A stretch of DNA of 64,000 nucleotides from Flavobacterium sp. HJ-32-4 (GCF_022532105.1 NZ_CP092832.1:3067001-3131000), one strand, 5' to 3'; numbered from the stretch's first letter, positions 50,827 through 60,207 are shown. The notes: generated by a model not told the origin, from the letters alone. Translations and numbers: made by a program.

Positions 50827-52735
50827 CAACGTGCTATACAGCTTTTTGCTGCTTGTTGGAAGCGTTTCCTATGCACAGGAACCGCTCGAACAACTGCGAA
50901 AACAATACGAAGGTTTCAACGAAGTCGTGCTCGATGATTCGCAGGTCTACGACATTTCGATAGAAGACCGCAAATTGAAAATTCTGCTCGACAACCGCTA
51001 TGAGTCGATGATCCTGTCGGAAACGGGCATCGGCAATAACGAAGAGTCGTTTTCGTATTCCGACCTCGTAAAACTCAAGCGATATGAGGCCTGGTCGGTC
51101 ATTCCGAACAACGGCAAAGAGAAGAAAATAAAAGTAACGCAGGTCACGGAAAAAGGGGCCCGGCAAAGTTCGGTGTTCTATGACGATGTGCGCGAGCGAC
51201 GCCTCGTGTTCCCAAACCTCGAAGCCGGAGCCAAGAAAGTATACGAATACCAGACCGAGTTCACCGATCCCCATCTGTTGCACAAATTCGTCTTTGGCGG
51301 CGGACTGCCCGTACGACAATCCACACTGGAAATCAGGGCAGAAAAGGATATCGAAATCGGGTACAAGGTATTCAATGACCCTGACAACCGTATCGAGTTT
51401 ACGACCACCGAGAAGAAAGGAAACAAGATTTACCGGTGGACGTTGCGGGATGTAAAACCCATGAAGTACGAGGACAATACACCCGGCTTCCTCTACGTGA
51501 TGCCCCACATCAATGTTTTCGTGAAGGAATATAAGGTCGACAACAAACGTATCGACGTACTGAACGACACAGATCGCCTGTTTGCCTATTACCAGGGATT
51601 TGTGAAAGACCTCAACAAAACGGAAGTGCCTGCGCTGAAAACACTCGCGCTCGATATCACAAAAGACTGCGCGTCGGATGAGGAAAAAGTGAAGGCTATT
51701 TTTTACTGGGTAAAAGACAATATCAAATACATCGCTTTCGAAAACGGCTACGAAGGGTTTATCCCCCGGGAAGCGGGCACCGTATTCGAACGCCGTTTTG
51801 GCGATTGCAAAGACATGGCCAGCATCATTACCTCCATGAGCCATTACGCCGGTGTACCCGATGTATCGATTGCCTGGATCGGTACGCGGTCGATTCCCTA
51901 TACCTATTCCGAACTCGCCACACCTGCGGTAGACGACCACATGATCGCCGCATATCGAAAAGACGGCACCTACCTTTTCCTGGATGCTACGGACAAAGAC
52001 ACGCGATACGGCATCCCAACCGCATTTATCCAGGGGAAGGAAGCCTTGGTAAACAAAGGTGACAGCTATGAAATCGTGACCGTGCCCGTCGTGCCCGCTG
52101 TGCAAAACCGCATTTCCGAAACCGTAACCCTCACGCTTGAAAAAGACAAACTCTCCGGCTCCGGAAAGGTGTCGTATGAAGGCTATAGCCGAAGCCACCT
52201 GCTCGCACAAATCGGCGACGCCTCTAAAAAGACGCGGTTCGACATGATAAAAGGACTCGTGTTGAAAGGCAACAACAAATTCCAGTTGAAGGAATTCACG
52301 GAAGCGAACCTTGCCGATCGCGAGAAACCCTATGTCATCGACTATAGCTTTGACCTTGACAACTATGTCGTGAAAGCCGATAACGACATCTATATCAACC
52401 TTTGCCTCGACAAATACTATGAGCGGGCGGATATCGAAAAAGACCGCGTGAGTCCCTACGAGTTCGACTTCCTCACGGCTACCCAATCGCGCTATGAACT
52501 GGCGCTGCCAGCGGGCTATACCGTACAATACGTTCCGAAAGACCTGCTGCTCGACAACGACCTTCTGGTGGCTTCGTTGAAATACCAGACAACGCCCGGA
52601 AAAGTGACGCTTGACCTCAACATCCAACAGAAAAAGATGTTGTTTACGAAAGACGATTTCTCGAAATGGAACGACATCGTCAAAACCCTTCGAAAAAACT
52701 ATACCGAATCGATCATCCTCACCCAGAAAAAATGA
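50795..52735 (+). CDS. DUF3857 / transglutaminase-like secreted protein 1
   Basis: About 646 residues from the ATG at 50795 (a GTG-initiated frame from 50771 is possible). Signal peptide NVLYSFLLLVGSVSYAQ. DUF3857 part (40-240), then a transglutaminase-like domain with YWVKDNIKYIAFENGYEGF, Cys in FGDCKDMASIITSMSHYAGV, a His in DDHMIAAYRKDG and Asp in FLDATDKDTRYG: the Cys-His-Asp triad looks complete. Bacterial members of this set are thought to be peptidase or cross-linking enzymes in the envelope; the substrate is unknown. Overlaps its upstream neighbour by 32 bases and its downstream one by 4 (ATGA). Confidence 0.87.
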   Translation: MIRVSLWRSNNNVLYSFLLLVGSVSYAQEPLEQLRKQYEGFNEVVLDDSQVYDISIEDRKLKILLDNRYESMILSETGIGNNEESFSYSDLVKLKRYEAWSVIPNNGKEKKIKVTQVTEKGARQSSVFYDDVRERRLVFPNLEAGAKKVYEYQTEFTDPHLLHKFVFGGGLPVRQSTLEIRAEKDIEIGYKVFNDPDNRIEFTTTEKKGNKIYRWTLRDVKPMKYEDNTPGFLYVMPHINVFVKEYKVDNKRIDVLNDTDRLFAYYQGFVKDLNKTEVPALKTLALDITKDCASDEEKVKAIFYWVKDNIKYIAFENGYEGFIPREAGTVFERRFGDCKDMASIITSMSHYAGVPDVSIAWIGTRSIPYTYSELATPAVDDHMIAAYRKDGTYLFLDATDKDTRYGIPTAFIQGKEALVNKGDSYEIVTVPVVPAVQNRISETVTLTLEKDKLSGSGKVSYEGYSRSHLLAQIGDASKKTRFDMIKGLVLKGNNKFQLKEFTEANLADREKPYVIDYSFDLDNYVVKADNDIYINLCLDKYYERADIEKDRVSPYEFDFLTATQSRYELALPAGYTVQYVPKDLLLDNDLLVASLKYQTTPGKVTLDLNIQQKKMLFTKDDFSKWNDIVKTLRKNYTESIILTQKK

Positions 52736-54693
52736 AACGACTTTTGTTCGCCGCCGTGCTGATAGCGGCATCCTGTTTGCCCGTTATGGCCCAGGATTAT
52801 TCCTTTACTACCTATGACTGGGTACCGAAACCCGGCGTCATCTCCATCCCCGAAAAGTATAAGACGGAAAAAGAAGCCATTCTGGACCGCCATGTAAAAA
52901 TTGAACTGTCCGTTTCCGGCAATGTGGCGAAACAATACTACCTCTTCCACGAACAGCGTTTCGTGAACTCGCCCGATGCCGTCGAACGAAACAACCGCAT
53001 CTACATCCCTTTCAACATAGACGAAAGCGTGCTGGCGAACAAAGCGCGTGTGATCCTGCCAAACGGAAAGGTCATTGTGCTCAAATCGGACGATATTAAA
53101 GAAGAAGTCGATGAAGAACGCGGCGTCAAACTGCACTATTTCGCTATAAACGGACTCGAACAAGGCGCCATTATCGAGCGACTGTTCGTGTTGGAAGAAG
53201 GTCCTGAATTAAAAGGCAAAACCGTCCGATTGCAGGCAGAATACCCTATTGCGGCACTCGACTTCCAGTTCATCTATCCCAAACACCTGAAGTTCAAGAC
53301 GAAATCCTACAATGGCGTAGCAGAACCCGTGGAAGATACAGCCAGCGTAAAAGAAAAAGTCGTATTGGGAATCAAAGACACCGACATCGCCGGATTATCA
53401 GAAGACGAAGCGTACTCCAACCTCAGCGCCAACGTCCGGATGTGGCGCTATAAGCTACAGGCCAACTATGCCAACGGCGCCAACAATATCAATAGCTTCA
53501 AGGAGTTCGCCACGAACCTCTACGAGCGGATGAACCCCGAGTTTTCAAAGAAAGACCAAAAAGCCATTGACGATTTTGTGGCGCAGATTCCGAAGTCGTC
53601 CGATCCCGAAGAACAGATCTGGCACGTCGAGAACAAGGTGAAGAAGTCGATCAATTATAACCGCTTCCTCGAGTCGCGCGAGAAATTTGCTGACATCCTC
53701 ACATCCAAGCAAGCCAACCAGACCGAACTTTTGATGCTCTACCTGGCGCTGTTCAAAAAAATGGGCATTGAGAACCAGGTGGTATTCACCTCGGATCGCG
53801 AATCGGTGCCGTTCGACCGCGATTTTGAAAGCTATGAAAACCTCGATGATTTCCTCTTCTATTTCCCGGCGGTAAAGCATTATTTGGCGCCGCTGTCAGT
53901 GGAATACCGCATTCCGTTATTCCCAACCGGACTGGGGCATAACAACGGCCTTTTCGTAAAAGGAAAAACATTCGCCGGCGTGGCGATGGGTATCGGTGAA
54001 ATTGGGTTTATCGAACTCCCGGGGTCGGATATCACCCATGATTACCAGGACATCACCATCGATCTCACGAAAGATATGGACAGTCCGCACGTCACGGCAA
54101 AAATGACCTATGGTGGGAATTCTGCCATCAACTTCCAACCCATAAAAGATTTTGTGGACGCTGAAAACTATAAGAAGTTCCTCAAACAAATAGCCGAAAA
54201 CTACACCGCCCAGGCCGAATATGAAACGTTGACAACTGAAAACGACGGCCTTGACAACGTCGGACGGAAACCGTTTATCATGAACCTCACGTTCGACGGG
54301 AAAGACCTGATGCAGAAAGCCGGAGGCAACCACCTTTTGTCGGCCGGACTCGTGATCGGACGCCAAATGGAATTGTACCAGGAAACCACGCGTGTACTGC
54401 CTGTTGAGATCGACTATCCGCACTATTACACCCGCACCATCCGCCTGTTGCTGCCGAAAGGGGCAAAAGTGAAGAACCTCGAGAAGTTCGACATGGACTA
54501 TAAATGCGAATTCGACGGGAAAACACAGTGCGCCTTTACCAGCAAATGGAAACAGGAAGGTGACGTGGTGACCATCGAGAATGTGGAGTATTACAACGCT
54601 GTAAAATACCCGCTGGCCTCTTTCGAAGCCTATCGGAAAGTCATCAACGCCGCCGCTGACTTCAACAAAGTGGTCTTGGTCGTGACAGAATAA
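52732..54693 (+). CDS. DUF3857 secreted protein 2
   Basis: About 653 residues from the ATG at 52732 (MKRLLFAAVLIAASCLPVMAQ signal). A long beta-rich N-terminal DUF3857 domain (AIIERLFVLEEGPELKGKTVRLQAEYPI), then a helical region with WHVENKVKKSINYNRF and a SKQANQTELLMLYLALFKKMGIE segment in the transglutaminase position. There the Cys of the partner protein's FGDCKD motif is not obvious (it reads KQANQTELL), so this copy may be catalytically inactive. C-terminal beta domain to the end. Translationally coupled to the previous gene. Confidence 0.83.
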   Translation: MKRLLFAAVLIAASCLPVMAQDYSFTTYDWVPKPGVISIPEKYKTEKEAILDRHVKIELSVSGNVAKQYYLFHEQRFVNSPDAVERNNRIYIPFNIDESVLANKARVILPNGKVIVLKSDDIKEEVDEERGVKLHYFAINGLEQGAIIERLFVLEEGPELKGKTVRLQAEYPIAALDFQFIYPKHLKFKTKSYNGVAEPVEDTASVKEKVVLGIKDTDIAGLSEDEAYSNLSANVRMWRYKLQANYANGANNINSFKEFATNLYERMNPEFSKKDQKAIDDFVAQIPKSSDPEEQIWHVENKVKKSINYNRFLESREKFADILTSKQANQTELLMLYLALFKKMGIENQVVFTSDRESVPFDRDFESYENLDDFLFYFPAVKHYLAPLSVEYRIPLFPTGLGHNNGLFVKGKTFAGVAMGIGEIGFIELPGSDITHDYQDITIDLTKDMDSPHVTAKMTYGGNSAINFQPIKDFVDAENYKKFLKQIAENYTAQAEYETLTTENDGLDNVGRKPFIMNLTFDGKDLMQKAGGNHLLSAGLVIGRQMELYQETTRVLPVEIDYPHYYTRTIRLLLPKGAKVKNLEKFDMDYKCEFDGKTQCAFTSKWKQEGDVVTIENVEYYNAVKYPLASFEAYRKVINAAADFNKVVLVVTE

Positions 54694-54719
54694 GCAGATC
54701 AGCGCGCGAGATCCCGCAG

Positions 54720-54857
54720 ATGAAAGTGCACCACAGACTAATTTGGAACGTAGCCCTTCCGGATGACATCGGTGGCGTGGTGGCCTTCCTCTGTTCGGAA
54801 GCCGGACGCTGGGTCAATGCCCAACGGATTGAAGTATCCGGCGGACAAATGCTTTAA
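54720..54857 (+). pseudogene. remnant of a short-chain dehydrogenase (C-terminal end)
   Basis: Open frame with LPDDIGGVVAFLCSEAGRW and VNAQRIEVSGGQML ending in TAA at 54855-54857. PDDIGGVVAFLCS and IEVSGGQ are the C-terminal signature of classic SDR enzymes (cofactor-side helix and the terminal G-G-x-x). Nothing upstream carries the TGxxxGIG or YxxxK parts; the preceding bases belong to the end of the DUF3857 gene. An ATG at 54720 happens to open the frame. Either a deletion has removed about 200 codons or a recombination has left this fragment. Confidence 0.8.
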
Positions 54858-54863
54858 AACGAA

Positions 54864-55103
54864 TTAGTCGATCACACCCTTATCCCGCAAAAACCGGCGG
54901 ATATCTGTGAGGGACGTACACTTCTTGAGTACGGTTTCACCCTCCTCCACAATCGGAAGCACGACGGTTTCGACACCGTCGAGGTCTTCCCCCAACCACG
55001 CGCCAATGTCAGAGAGTTCAAAATACCACACGGTGTCAAACTGGGTCTTGCGGATCAGTTGGTCTTTACGTAGGAATTCTTCAGAAGGAAGTTTGCGTTT
55101 CAA
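54864..55103 (-). CDS. hypothetical 79-residue protein
   Basis: Starts MKRKLPSEEFLRKDQLIR and continues WYFELSDIGAWLGEDLDGVETVVLPIVEEGETVLKKCTSLTDIRRFLRDKG. The pattern 'WYF...DI..WLG...' is faintly like Bro-N/antirepressor-type small domains, but I am not sure of any family. No signal peptide. It converges on the SDR remnant. Spacing and frame are reasonable for a real gene. Confidence 0.55.
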   Translation of the reverse strand: MKRKLPSEEFLRKDQLIRKTQFDTVWYFELSDIGAWLGEDLDGVETVVLPIVEEGETVLKKCTSLTDIRRFLRDKGVID

Positions 55104-55139
55104 AAGAAGGAGTCAGAAATTAAGAATGGAGTGATTAGG

Positions 55140-55228
55140 GGGTACCCCATGAACCATGAAGCATGAAGCAAGAACCAAGAACTATGAACCATCAACTATC
55201 AACCCTCAACCATCAACTATCCACCTCT
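55140..55228. repeat. ATGAACC/ATCAACT heptamer block
   Basis: Units such as CATGAAGCATGAAGC, CATCAACTATCAACC in 7-base register (55145-55220). This is the reverse complement of the GGTTGAT/GGTTCAT class found at 3100, 40701 and 42224. It separates the 79-residue gene from the isoaspartyl peptidase end. Confidence 0.7.
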
Positions 55229-55230
55229 CC

Positions 55231-56073
55231 CTACCCAAACACCTCCTCCACCTCTCCGTCATAACTGGCAAACACCATGGTCGGATGTGAATCGAGGTGG
55301 TACATCGCACCTTTCGCATCCAGGGCAATGGCACCGGCGAACCCGTCGAAAGGTTTGAGTTCGGAAAAGGTTTTGGTGCAGGCGTCCTGAAGGGAAAAAC
55401 CATCGGTGACGCGGGTGGCGATCTTCGCTGCAACGGCACCACTGACAATGTCTTCGCCCACGCCCGTGAGACTGACGGCACAATGCGTATTGGCATAATT
55501 ACCGGCCACGGTTGCCGAATCGGAGATACGTCCGGGAATCTCAAAGCCTTTGCCGCCTGTAGAAGTAGCCGCTGCCAGATGGCCGTTTTGATCGAGTGCG
55601 ACACATCCCACGGTACCCGTTCCGGTGGCAGCCAGCTTAGCCTCATATTCAGTACGGCGCTGTGGGATTTCCGTAGAAAATGGCTCAAATCCCTGGCTAC
55701 GGGCAAATGCTGTCGCACCCTCGCCGCCAAGCACGCGGTCGTCGACTTCCATCAATTTCAAGGCAACGGCAACCGGGTTTTTGACCTCTTCGATGTTGAT
55801 GACGCCGGAAAACTTCTGGGTGCGCCCGTCCATAATGGAAGCGCTCATCCGGATTTTCCCATCCGACTGGATCTGTGAGCCGATACCCGCATTGAACAAC
55901 GGATCGTCCTCCAACAACTGAACAGCGTATACCACTGTTTCAAGCGCAGAATGGTCGGTGAGGTAAGCATACGTGTCACGTACAATCCGTAACAACGCGT
56001 CCTGTTTGGCTTTTTTGGTTTCGGCACTGGTCGACGATTCCGAGAAGAAACCGCCGTGGATCATGACTTTCAT
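55231..56073 (-). CDS. iaaA: isoaspartyl peptidase / plant-type L-asparaginase
   Basis: 280 residues, an Ntn-hydrolase of the IaaA type. The mature beta-chain nucleophile is Thr154 in GTGTVGCVALD; ATSTGGKGFEIPGRISDSA follows and TGVGEDIVSG marks the end of the active site. The N-terminal MKVMIHGGFFS and the FNAGIGSQIQ strand are conserved. IaaA cleaves beta-Asp-Arg dipeptides, the cyanophycinase product, releasing Asp and Arg. The start overlaps the stop of cphB by one base, indicating one operon for cyanophycin breakdown. Confidence 0.95.
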   Translation of the reverse strand: MKVMIHGGFFSESSTSAETKKAKQDALLRIVRDTYAYLTDHSALETVVYAVQLLEDDPLFNAGIGSQIQSDGKIRMSASIMDGRTQKFSGVINIEEVKNPVAVALKLMEVDDRVLGGEGATAFARSQGFEPFSTEIPQRRTEYEAKLAATGTGTVGCVALDQNGHLAAATSTGGKGFEIPGRISDSATVAGNYANTHCAVSLTGVGEDIVSGAVAAKIATRVTDGFSLQDACTKTFSELKPFDGFAGAIALDAKGAMYHLDSHPTMVFASYDGEVEEVFG

Positions 56074-56945
56074 CAGACGTATTGGGAAGATTGGATATGC
56101 ATTTTGTGCGTCCGAAGGTCGTAGGTATCGTATTTACTCATCACGTGCGTAACCAGATGGTTGATCGAAATCGGTTGCCCGAGTTCGACCTGCGTAAGGT
56201 TGGTGTCTTTGATTTCACGACCGTCCACGAGAATGACAAGTCCGGAACCAATGGCCTCCATCTCCGTATTATTTCGAATGAGGAGTCCGGTATCTTCTCC
56301 CAATCCCACACCCAAAATCCTCGGATTACCGACCACCGCCTGGAACAACCGCCCGATACGGCCCCGTTGCACGAAGTGCGTATCGATGACGACACCGTCG
56401 ATCAAGCCGAGTCCGCTGGTAATCTTCACCTCTCCTTTTAGCAGCGCTTCTGAACTGCTTCCCTGGTAGATCATGCTTTGTGACGCCGCAGCAGCACCGG
56501 CGGATGTGCCGGCATAGATGAACTCTTCGTTATGGTACTTATCCAACAGCAAATCATGAAATGTCGTGCCGCCCAGGATAGACGACAGCCGAAGTTGGTC
56601 GCCACCGGTAAACATCACTACATCGGCGGCTTTCAAACGGTCGATCATCTCGCCCGACATCGCCATTTCCCGCTTGTCGAGGTGCATCACATCGACGTTG
56701 GTCGCGCCGAGATACTGCAACGCCCGCTGGTATTCAGGGCCTATTTCACGCGGTATTTTCGAGGCGGTAGTGATGACCTCAAAGCGGGATTCCTTTCCGT
56801 GTTTCGCCTCGCTCAGGATGCGTTTCAGGATGCCCGTTTCAAAAAAGTTGAGATTATTGGCGACGTTGGTATCAAAATCGGTTTCGGTAAAACTTCCTTT
56901 GTCAACTGCCCCCCCGATAATGATAAGTTTGCCTTTAATTTCCAT
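56073..56945 (-). CDS. cphB: cyanophycinase
   Basis: 290 residues of peptidase family S51. The catalytic Ser148 lies in AGTSAGAAAAS, GGDQLRL (114-120) forms the oxyanion side, and a conserved His probably lies in the IDTHFVQRGRIGRLF segment (about 205-220). It starts MEIKGKLIIIGGAVDKGS. The enzyme cuts multi-L-arginyl-poly-L-aspartate into beta-Asp-Arg dipeptides in the cytoplasm, for IaaA next door. A TATTTTTA box (complement of 56965-56972) about 20 bases upstream resembles a -7 element. Confidence 0.95.
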   Translation of the reverse strand: MEIKGKLIIIGGAVDKGSFTETDFDTNVANNLNFFETGILKRILSEAKHGKESRFEVITTASKIPREIGPEYQRALQYLGATNVDVMHLDKREMAMSGEMIDRLKAADVVMFTGGDQLRLSSILGGTTFHDLLLDKYHNEEFIYAGTSAGAAAASQSMIYQGSSSEALLKGEVKITSGLGLIDGVVIDTHFVQRGRIGRLFQAVVGNPRILGVGLGEDTGLLIRNNTEMEAIGSGLVILVDGREIKDTNLTQVELGQPISINHLVTHVMSKYDTYDLRTHKMHIQSSQYV

Positions 56946-57171
56946 AAATATAATGTGTGGTGGGTAAAAATAGGAAAAAGTTGGGAAGTTCGGAAGTGGC
57001 GAAGACCGGAAGTTCTAAAGATAACAAGACGGTGACCGCGACGGATAACAAGCGAACTAAAATTTTTTTTCTTCCACCAATTCCCCTATTTTAGACAACG
57101 TCTTTCATCCTTTTTCTTAAAATGATGAAAAGAACTACTACATCCACCAAAAACAAAACACCCGGTAGAAC

Positions 57172-59797
57172 ATGAAAATACTTAAGATTCAGGCGCTTCG
57201 CGGCCCGAACATCTGGAGCGTCCAACGCAAGAAACTCATCCAAATGCGGCTCGACCTCGAGGATATGGAGGAAAAACCGACCAATAAAATCCCTGGTTTC
57301 CGCGAACGCATCGAAGCCCTGATGCCCACACTGATCGAACACCGCTGTTCAGAAGGCGAACGCGGCGGCTTCTTCGCCCGCATCGACCGGGGCACGTGGA
57401 TGGGGCACGTAATCGAACATATCGCGCTCGAAATACAGACGCTGGCCGGCATGGAAACCGGATTCGGTCGTACGCGTGAAACCAAAACACCCGGCATCTA
57501 CAATGTGGTGTTCTCCTACACAGAAGAAAACGTCGGCCTTTTTGCGGCAGAAAGTGCCGTCCGGATTGCGGAAGCGCTCATCGAAGGTGTTCCGTATGAT
57601 TTAGACGCCGACATCCAGAAGATGCGCGAAATCCGCGAACGGGTACGGCTCGGGCCTTCCACCGGCAGTATCGTCGAAGAGGCTGTGGCCCGCGACATCC
57701 CCTGGATCCGTTTGGGCACAAATTCATTGGTACAGTTGGGATACGGTGTCAACCAGGTACGTTTCCAGGCCACCATCACCCAAAATACCAGCCATATCGC
57801 CGTTGACATCGCCTGCAATAAAGAAGAAACGAAACGGATGCTCGACCTGGCCTCCATCCCGGTTGCCAGCGGTAGTATCTGCGTAGACGAAGAAGACCTT
57901 GATACCACCATCCGCAAGATCGGTTATCCGATTGTGATCAAACCCCTTGACGGCAACCACGGAAAGGGCGCTTCGATCAACGTGACGAACTGGGAAGATG
58001 CGAAAGCAGGACTCGAGTACGCCAAAAAATACAGCCGTCGGGTCATCGTCGAAAAATTCATCACCGGCTTCGACTTTCGGGTGCTCGTTATCGACAACAA
58101 ACTCGTTGCCGCCGCCAAACGGGTACCGGCGCATGTGGTCGGCGATGGGAAAAAACGACATTGAAAAACTGATTGCGATTACGAATGAAGATCCGAGACG
58201 CGGATACGGACACGAAAACGTCCTGACCGAAATCGAAGTCGACCGCGATACCGAAGATTTGCTCGAAAAACTGGGCTACACGCTGCAGACCGTCCCGAAA
58301 GCCGGGGAAATCGTCTACCTGAAATCCACCGCCAACCTGAGTACGGGCGGCACTTCCGTGGATGTCACCGATCTCATGCACCCCGAGAACATCTTCCTTT
58401 GCGAACGGATCTCGCGCGTCATCGGTCTTGACATCTGCGGTATCGATATCATGGCGGAAAACCTCACCCAACCGCTCAAGGAAACGGGAGGCTGTATACT
58501 GGAAGTCAACGCAGCACCGGGCTTCCGGATGCACCTTGCCCCGTCGGAAGGACTTCCGCGCAACGTGGCCGCGCCGGTCATCGATATGTTGTATCCACCG
58601 GGTAAACCAAGTCGCATCCCGATTATCGCGGTGACCGGAACCAACGGAAAGACCACCACGACCCGCCTGCTCGCGCACATCGTCAAAAACAACGGTTATC
58701 GCGTCGGGTTTACGACATCGGATGGTATTTACATCCAGAACCACATGATGGAAAAAGGAGATACCACCGGACCTCTTTCCGCGGAATACATCCTGAAAGA
58801 CCCGACGGTGGAATTTGCCGTGCTGGAGACCGCACGAGGCGGCATCCTCCGCGCCGGACTTGGGTTCAGCCGTTGCGACATCGGCGTCATTACCAACATA
58901 CAGGAAGACCATTTGGGCCTTAATGATATCCATACCCTGGAGGACCTCATGCGCGTGAAGGCGACGGTGGTCAAAGCCATCAAGAAAGACGGTTGGGCCA
59001 TACTGAACGCAGAAGACGACTACTGTATGAAGATTGCAGCCGACCTGCACTGTAACGTAGCCTACTTCGCGATGGACGAGGAACATCCTGTTGCCAAACG
59101 CCTGAGTCGCGAGGGCAAGATCGTGGCCGTATATGAAAACGGTTTCATCACCATTAAGAAAGGCGAATGGAAAATCCGCGTAGAACGCGCCAGCCACGTG
59201 CCGCTGACCATGGGAGGCAAAGCCCGTTTCATGATCGCCAATGCGCTGGCCGCCACGCTGGCGTCTTATCTGTGGGGCTTTAAGACCGATGATATCAGCC
59301 TTTCACTCCAAACCTTCATCCCAAGTGTCGCGCAGACACCGGGCCGTATGAACATTTTCGAATTCAAGCGCTTCAAGGTGATGATTGACTTCGCCCACAA
59401 TCCGGCCGGTTATCGGGCAGTGGAGGAATTCATGGGCAGCGTGGAAGCCAATCGGAAAATCGGCATCATCGCCGGTGTAGGGGATCGTCGCGACGAAGAC
59501 ATCCGCGATTGCGCCACCATTGCCGCCCGTATGTTCGACCACATCATCATCCGGCAGGAAAAACACCTTCGCGGACGCACCGAAGACGAAATCAACGGAC
59601 TCATACTGGAAGGAATTGCGGCAGCGAATAAGTCGGTCACCTACGAAATCATCACCAAGGAAGTCGAAGCCATACGACATGCCATCAATTCCGCTACCGA
59701 CGGCACCTTTATCGTCGCGCTGAGCGATGTGGTTGCCAACGCCATTGAAATCGTACAGGAGTACCTCGACAAAGAAAACGAAGACGGTACGATGTAA
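57172..59797 (+). CDS. cphA: cyanophycin synthetase, frame interrupted at an A6 tract
   Basis: Two overlapping frames together encode one CphA of about 874 residues: an N-terminal part (1-326; MKILKIQALRGPNIWSVQRKK) in the frame ending 58164, and the remainder in the +1 frame to 59797. Domains: N-terminal region (1-160), ATP-grasp (about 200-460; LDGNHGKGASINVTNW, VEKFITGFDFRVLVI, CILEVNAAPGF), then a Mur ligase-like domain with P-loop GTNGKTTTTRL (near 487) and SRCDIGVITNIQEDHLGL. It polymerises Asp and Arg into cyanophycin using ATP. At 58147-58156 the sequence is GGGAAAAAAC; with five A instead of six the join reads VVGDGKNDIEKL in one frame. It could be a sequencing or assembly error, a real mutation, or frameshifting. 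Divergent from cphB. Confidence 0.92.
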
Positions 59798-59801
59798 CAA
59801 T

Positions 59802-59830
59802 AAAGCCGGCCTCAGGGTCGGCTTTTTCTT
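59802..59830 (+). terminator. intrinsic terminator of cphA
   Basis: AAAGCCGGCC (59802-59811), loop TCAG, GGTCGGCTTT (59816-59825), one G-T wobble, then TTCTTTT. It overlaps the stop end of the leftward membrane protein gene. Confidence 0.9.
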
Positions 59831-60207
59831 TTCCGCTTAGTTCGGGTTGCCAGAAGCGCGAGGACCGAGAGCACCAGAAAAGGCAAGGGCGACAACGCCA
59901 TCCGCACATTTCCCGCCAGGACGCCCGGCAGGAAAACAAGCAGCAGCAATAAGAACAAAGGAGGAATGCCCGTGAGCAGTAGCCACCGGCGCGGCATAAA
60001 AACCGCCACCAACAACAGCACTTGTCCAAGAAGTGGCAGTGCCACGGCCGGATGAAGAAACGTACCTTCTCCAGCCCCGCCTGTCAGCAAATAAAACTCC
60101 ATCGCAAAAAGGCATTGGGAATGCGTCCCCCACTCTAACCACGCGAGTCCGGAGGTGAGCAGCAGTGCCGTGGCAAAAATCCGTATGTTTTGGTTGTCGG
60201 CTGTCAT
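59812..60207 (-). CDS. small membrane protein, unknown
   Basis: About 131 residues from the ATG at 60205-60207; a longer frame (to 60288) is less likely. Four hydrophobic helices (FATALLLTSGLAWLEW, AVALPLLGQVLLLVAVF, LLLTGIPPLFLLLLLVFLPGVL, PLPFLVLSVLALLAT) and a basic C-terminal tail (TKRKRKSRP). No family recognised. Converges with cphA and shares its terminator region. TACCTTTG on the minus strand (60234-60227) is a good -7 promoter box. Confidence 0.65.
   Translation of the reverse strand: MTADNQNIRIFATALLLTSGLAWLEWGTHSQCLFAMEFYLLTGGAGEGTFLHPAVALPLLGQVLLLVAVFMPRRWLLLTGIPPLFLLLLLVFLPGVLAGNVRMALSPLPFLVLSVLALLATRTKRKRKSRP

Noticed and set aside
50834..52771. A 645-residue open frame on the strand opposite the first DUF3857 gene
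   Set aside because: It mirrors the real gene almost exactly, arises from codon composition in the reverse frame, and shows no family motif; the sense protein has a signal peptide, transglutaminase triad and operon context.
58150..58164. Programmed -1 frameshift at A AAA AAC in cphA
   Set aside because: The -1 product would read GKKTTLKN and leave the cphA frame; the needed shift is +1 (or loss of one A), so the slippery-site resemblance is accidental or irrelevant.
58088..59197. A 369-residue antisense frame over cphA
   Set aside because: It is a shadow of the Mur ligase domain; the sense strand carries the P-loop and ATP-grasp motifs.
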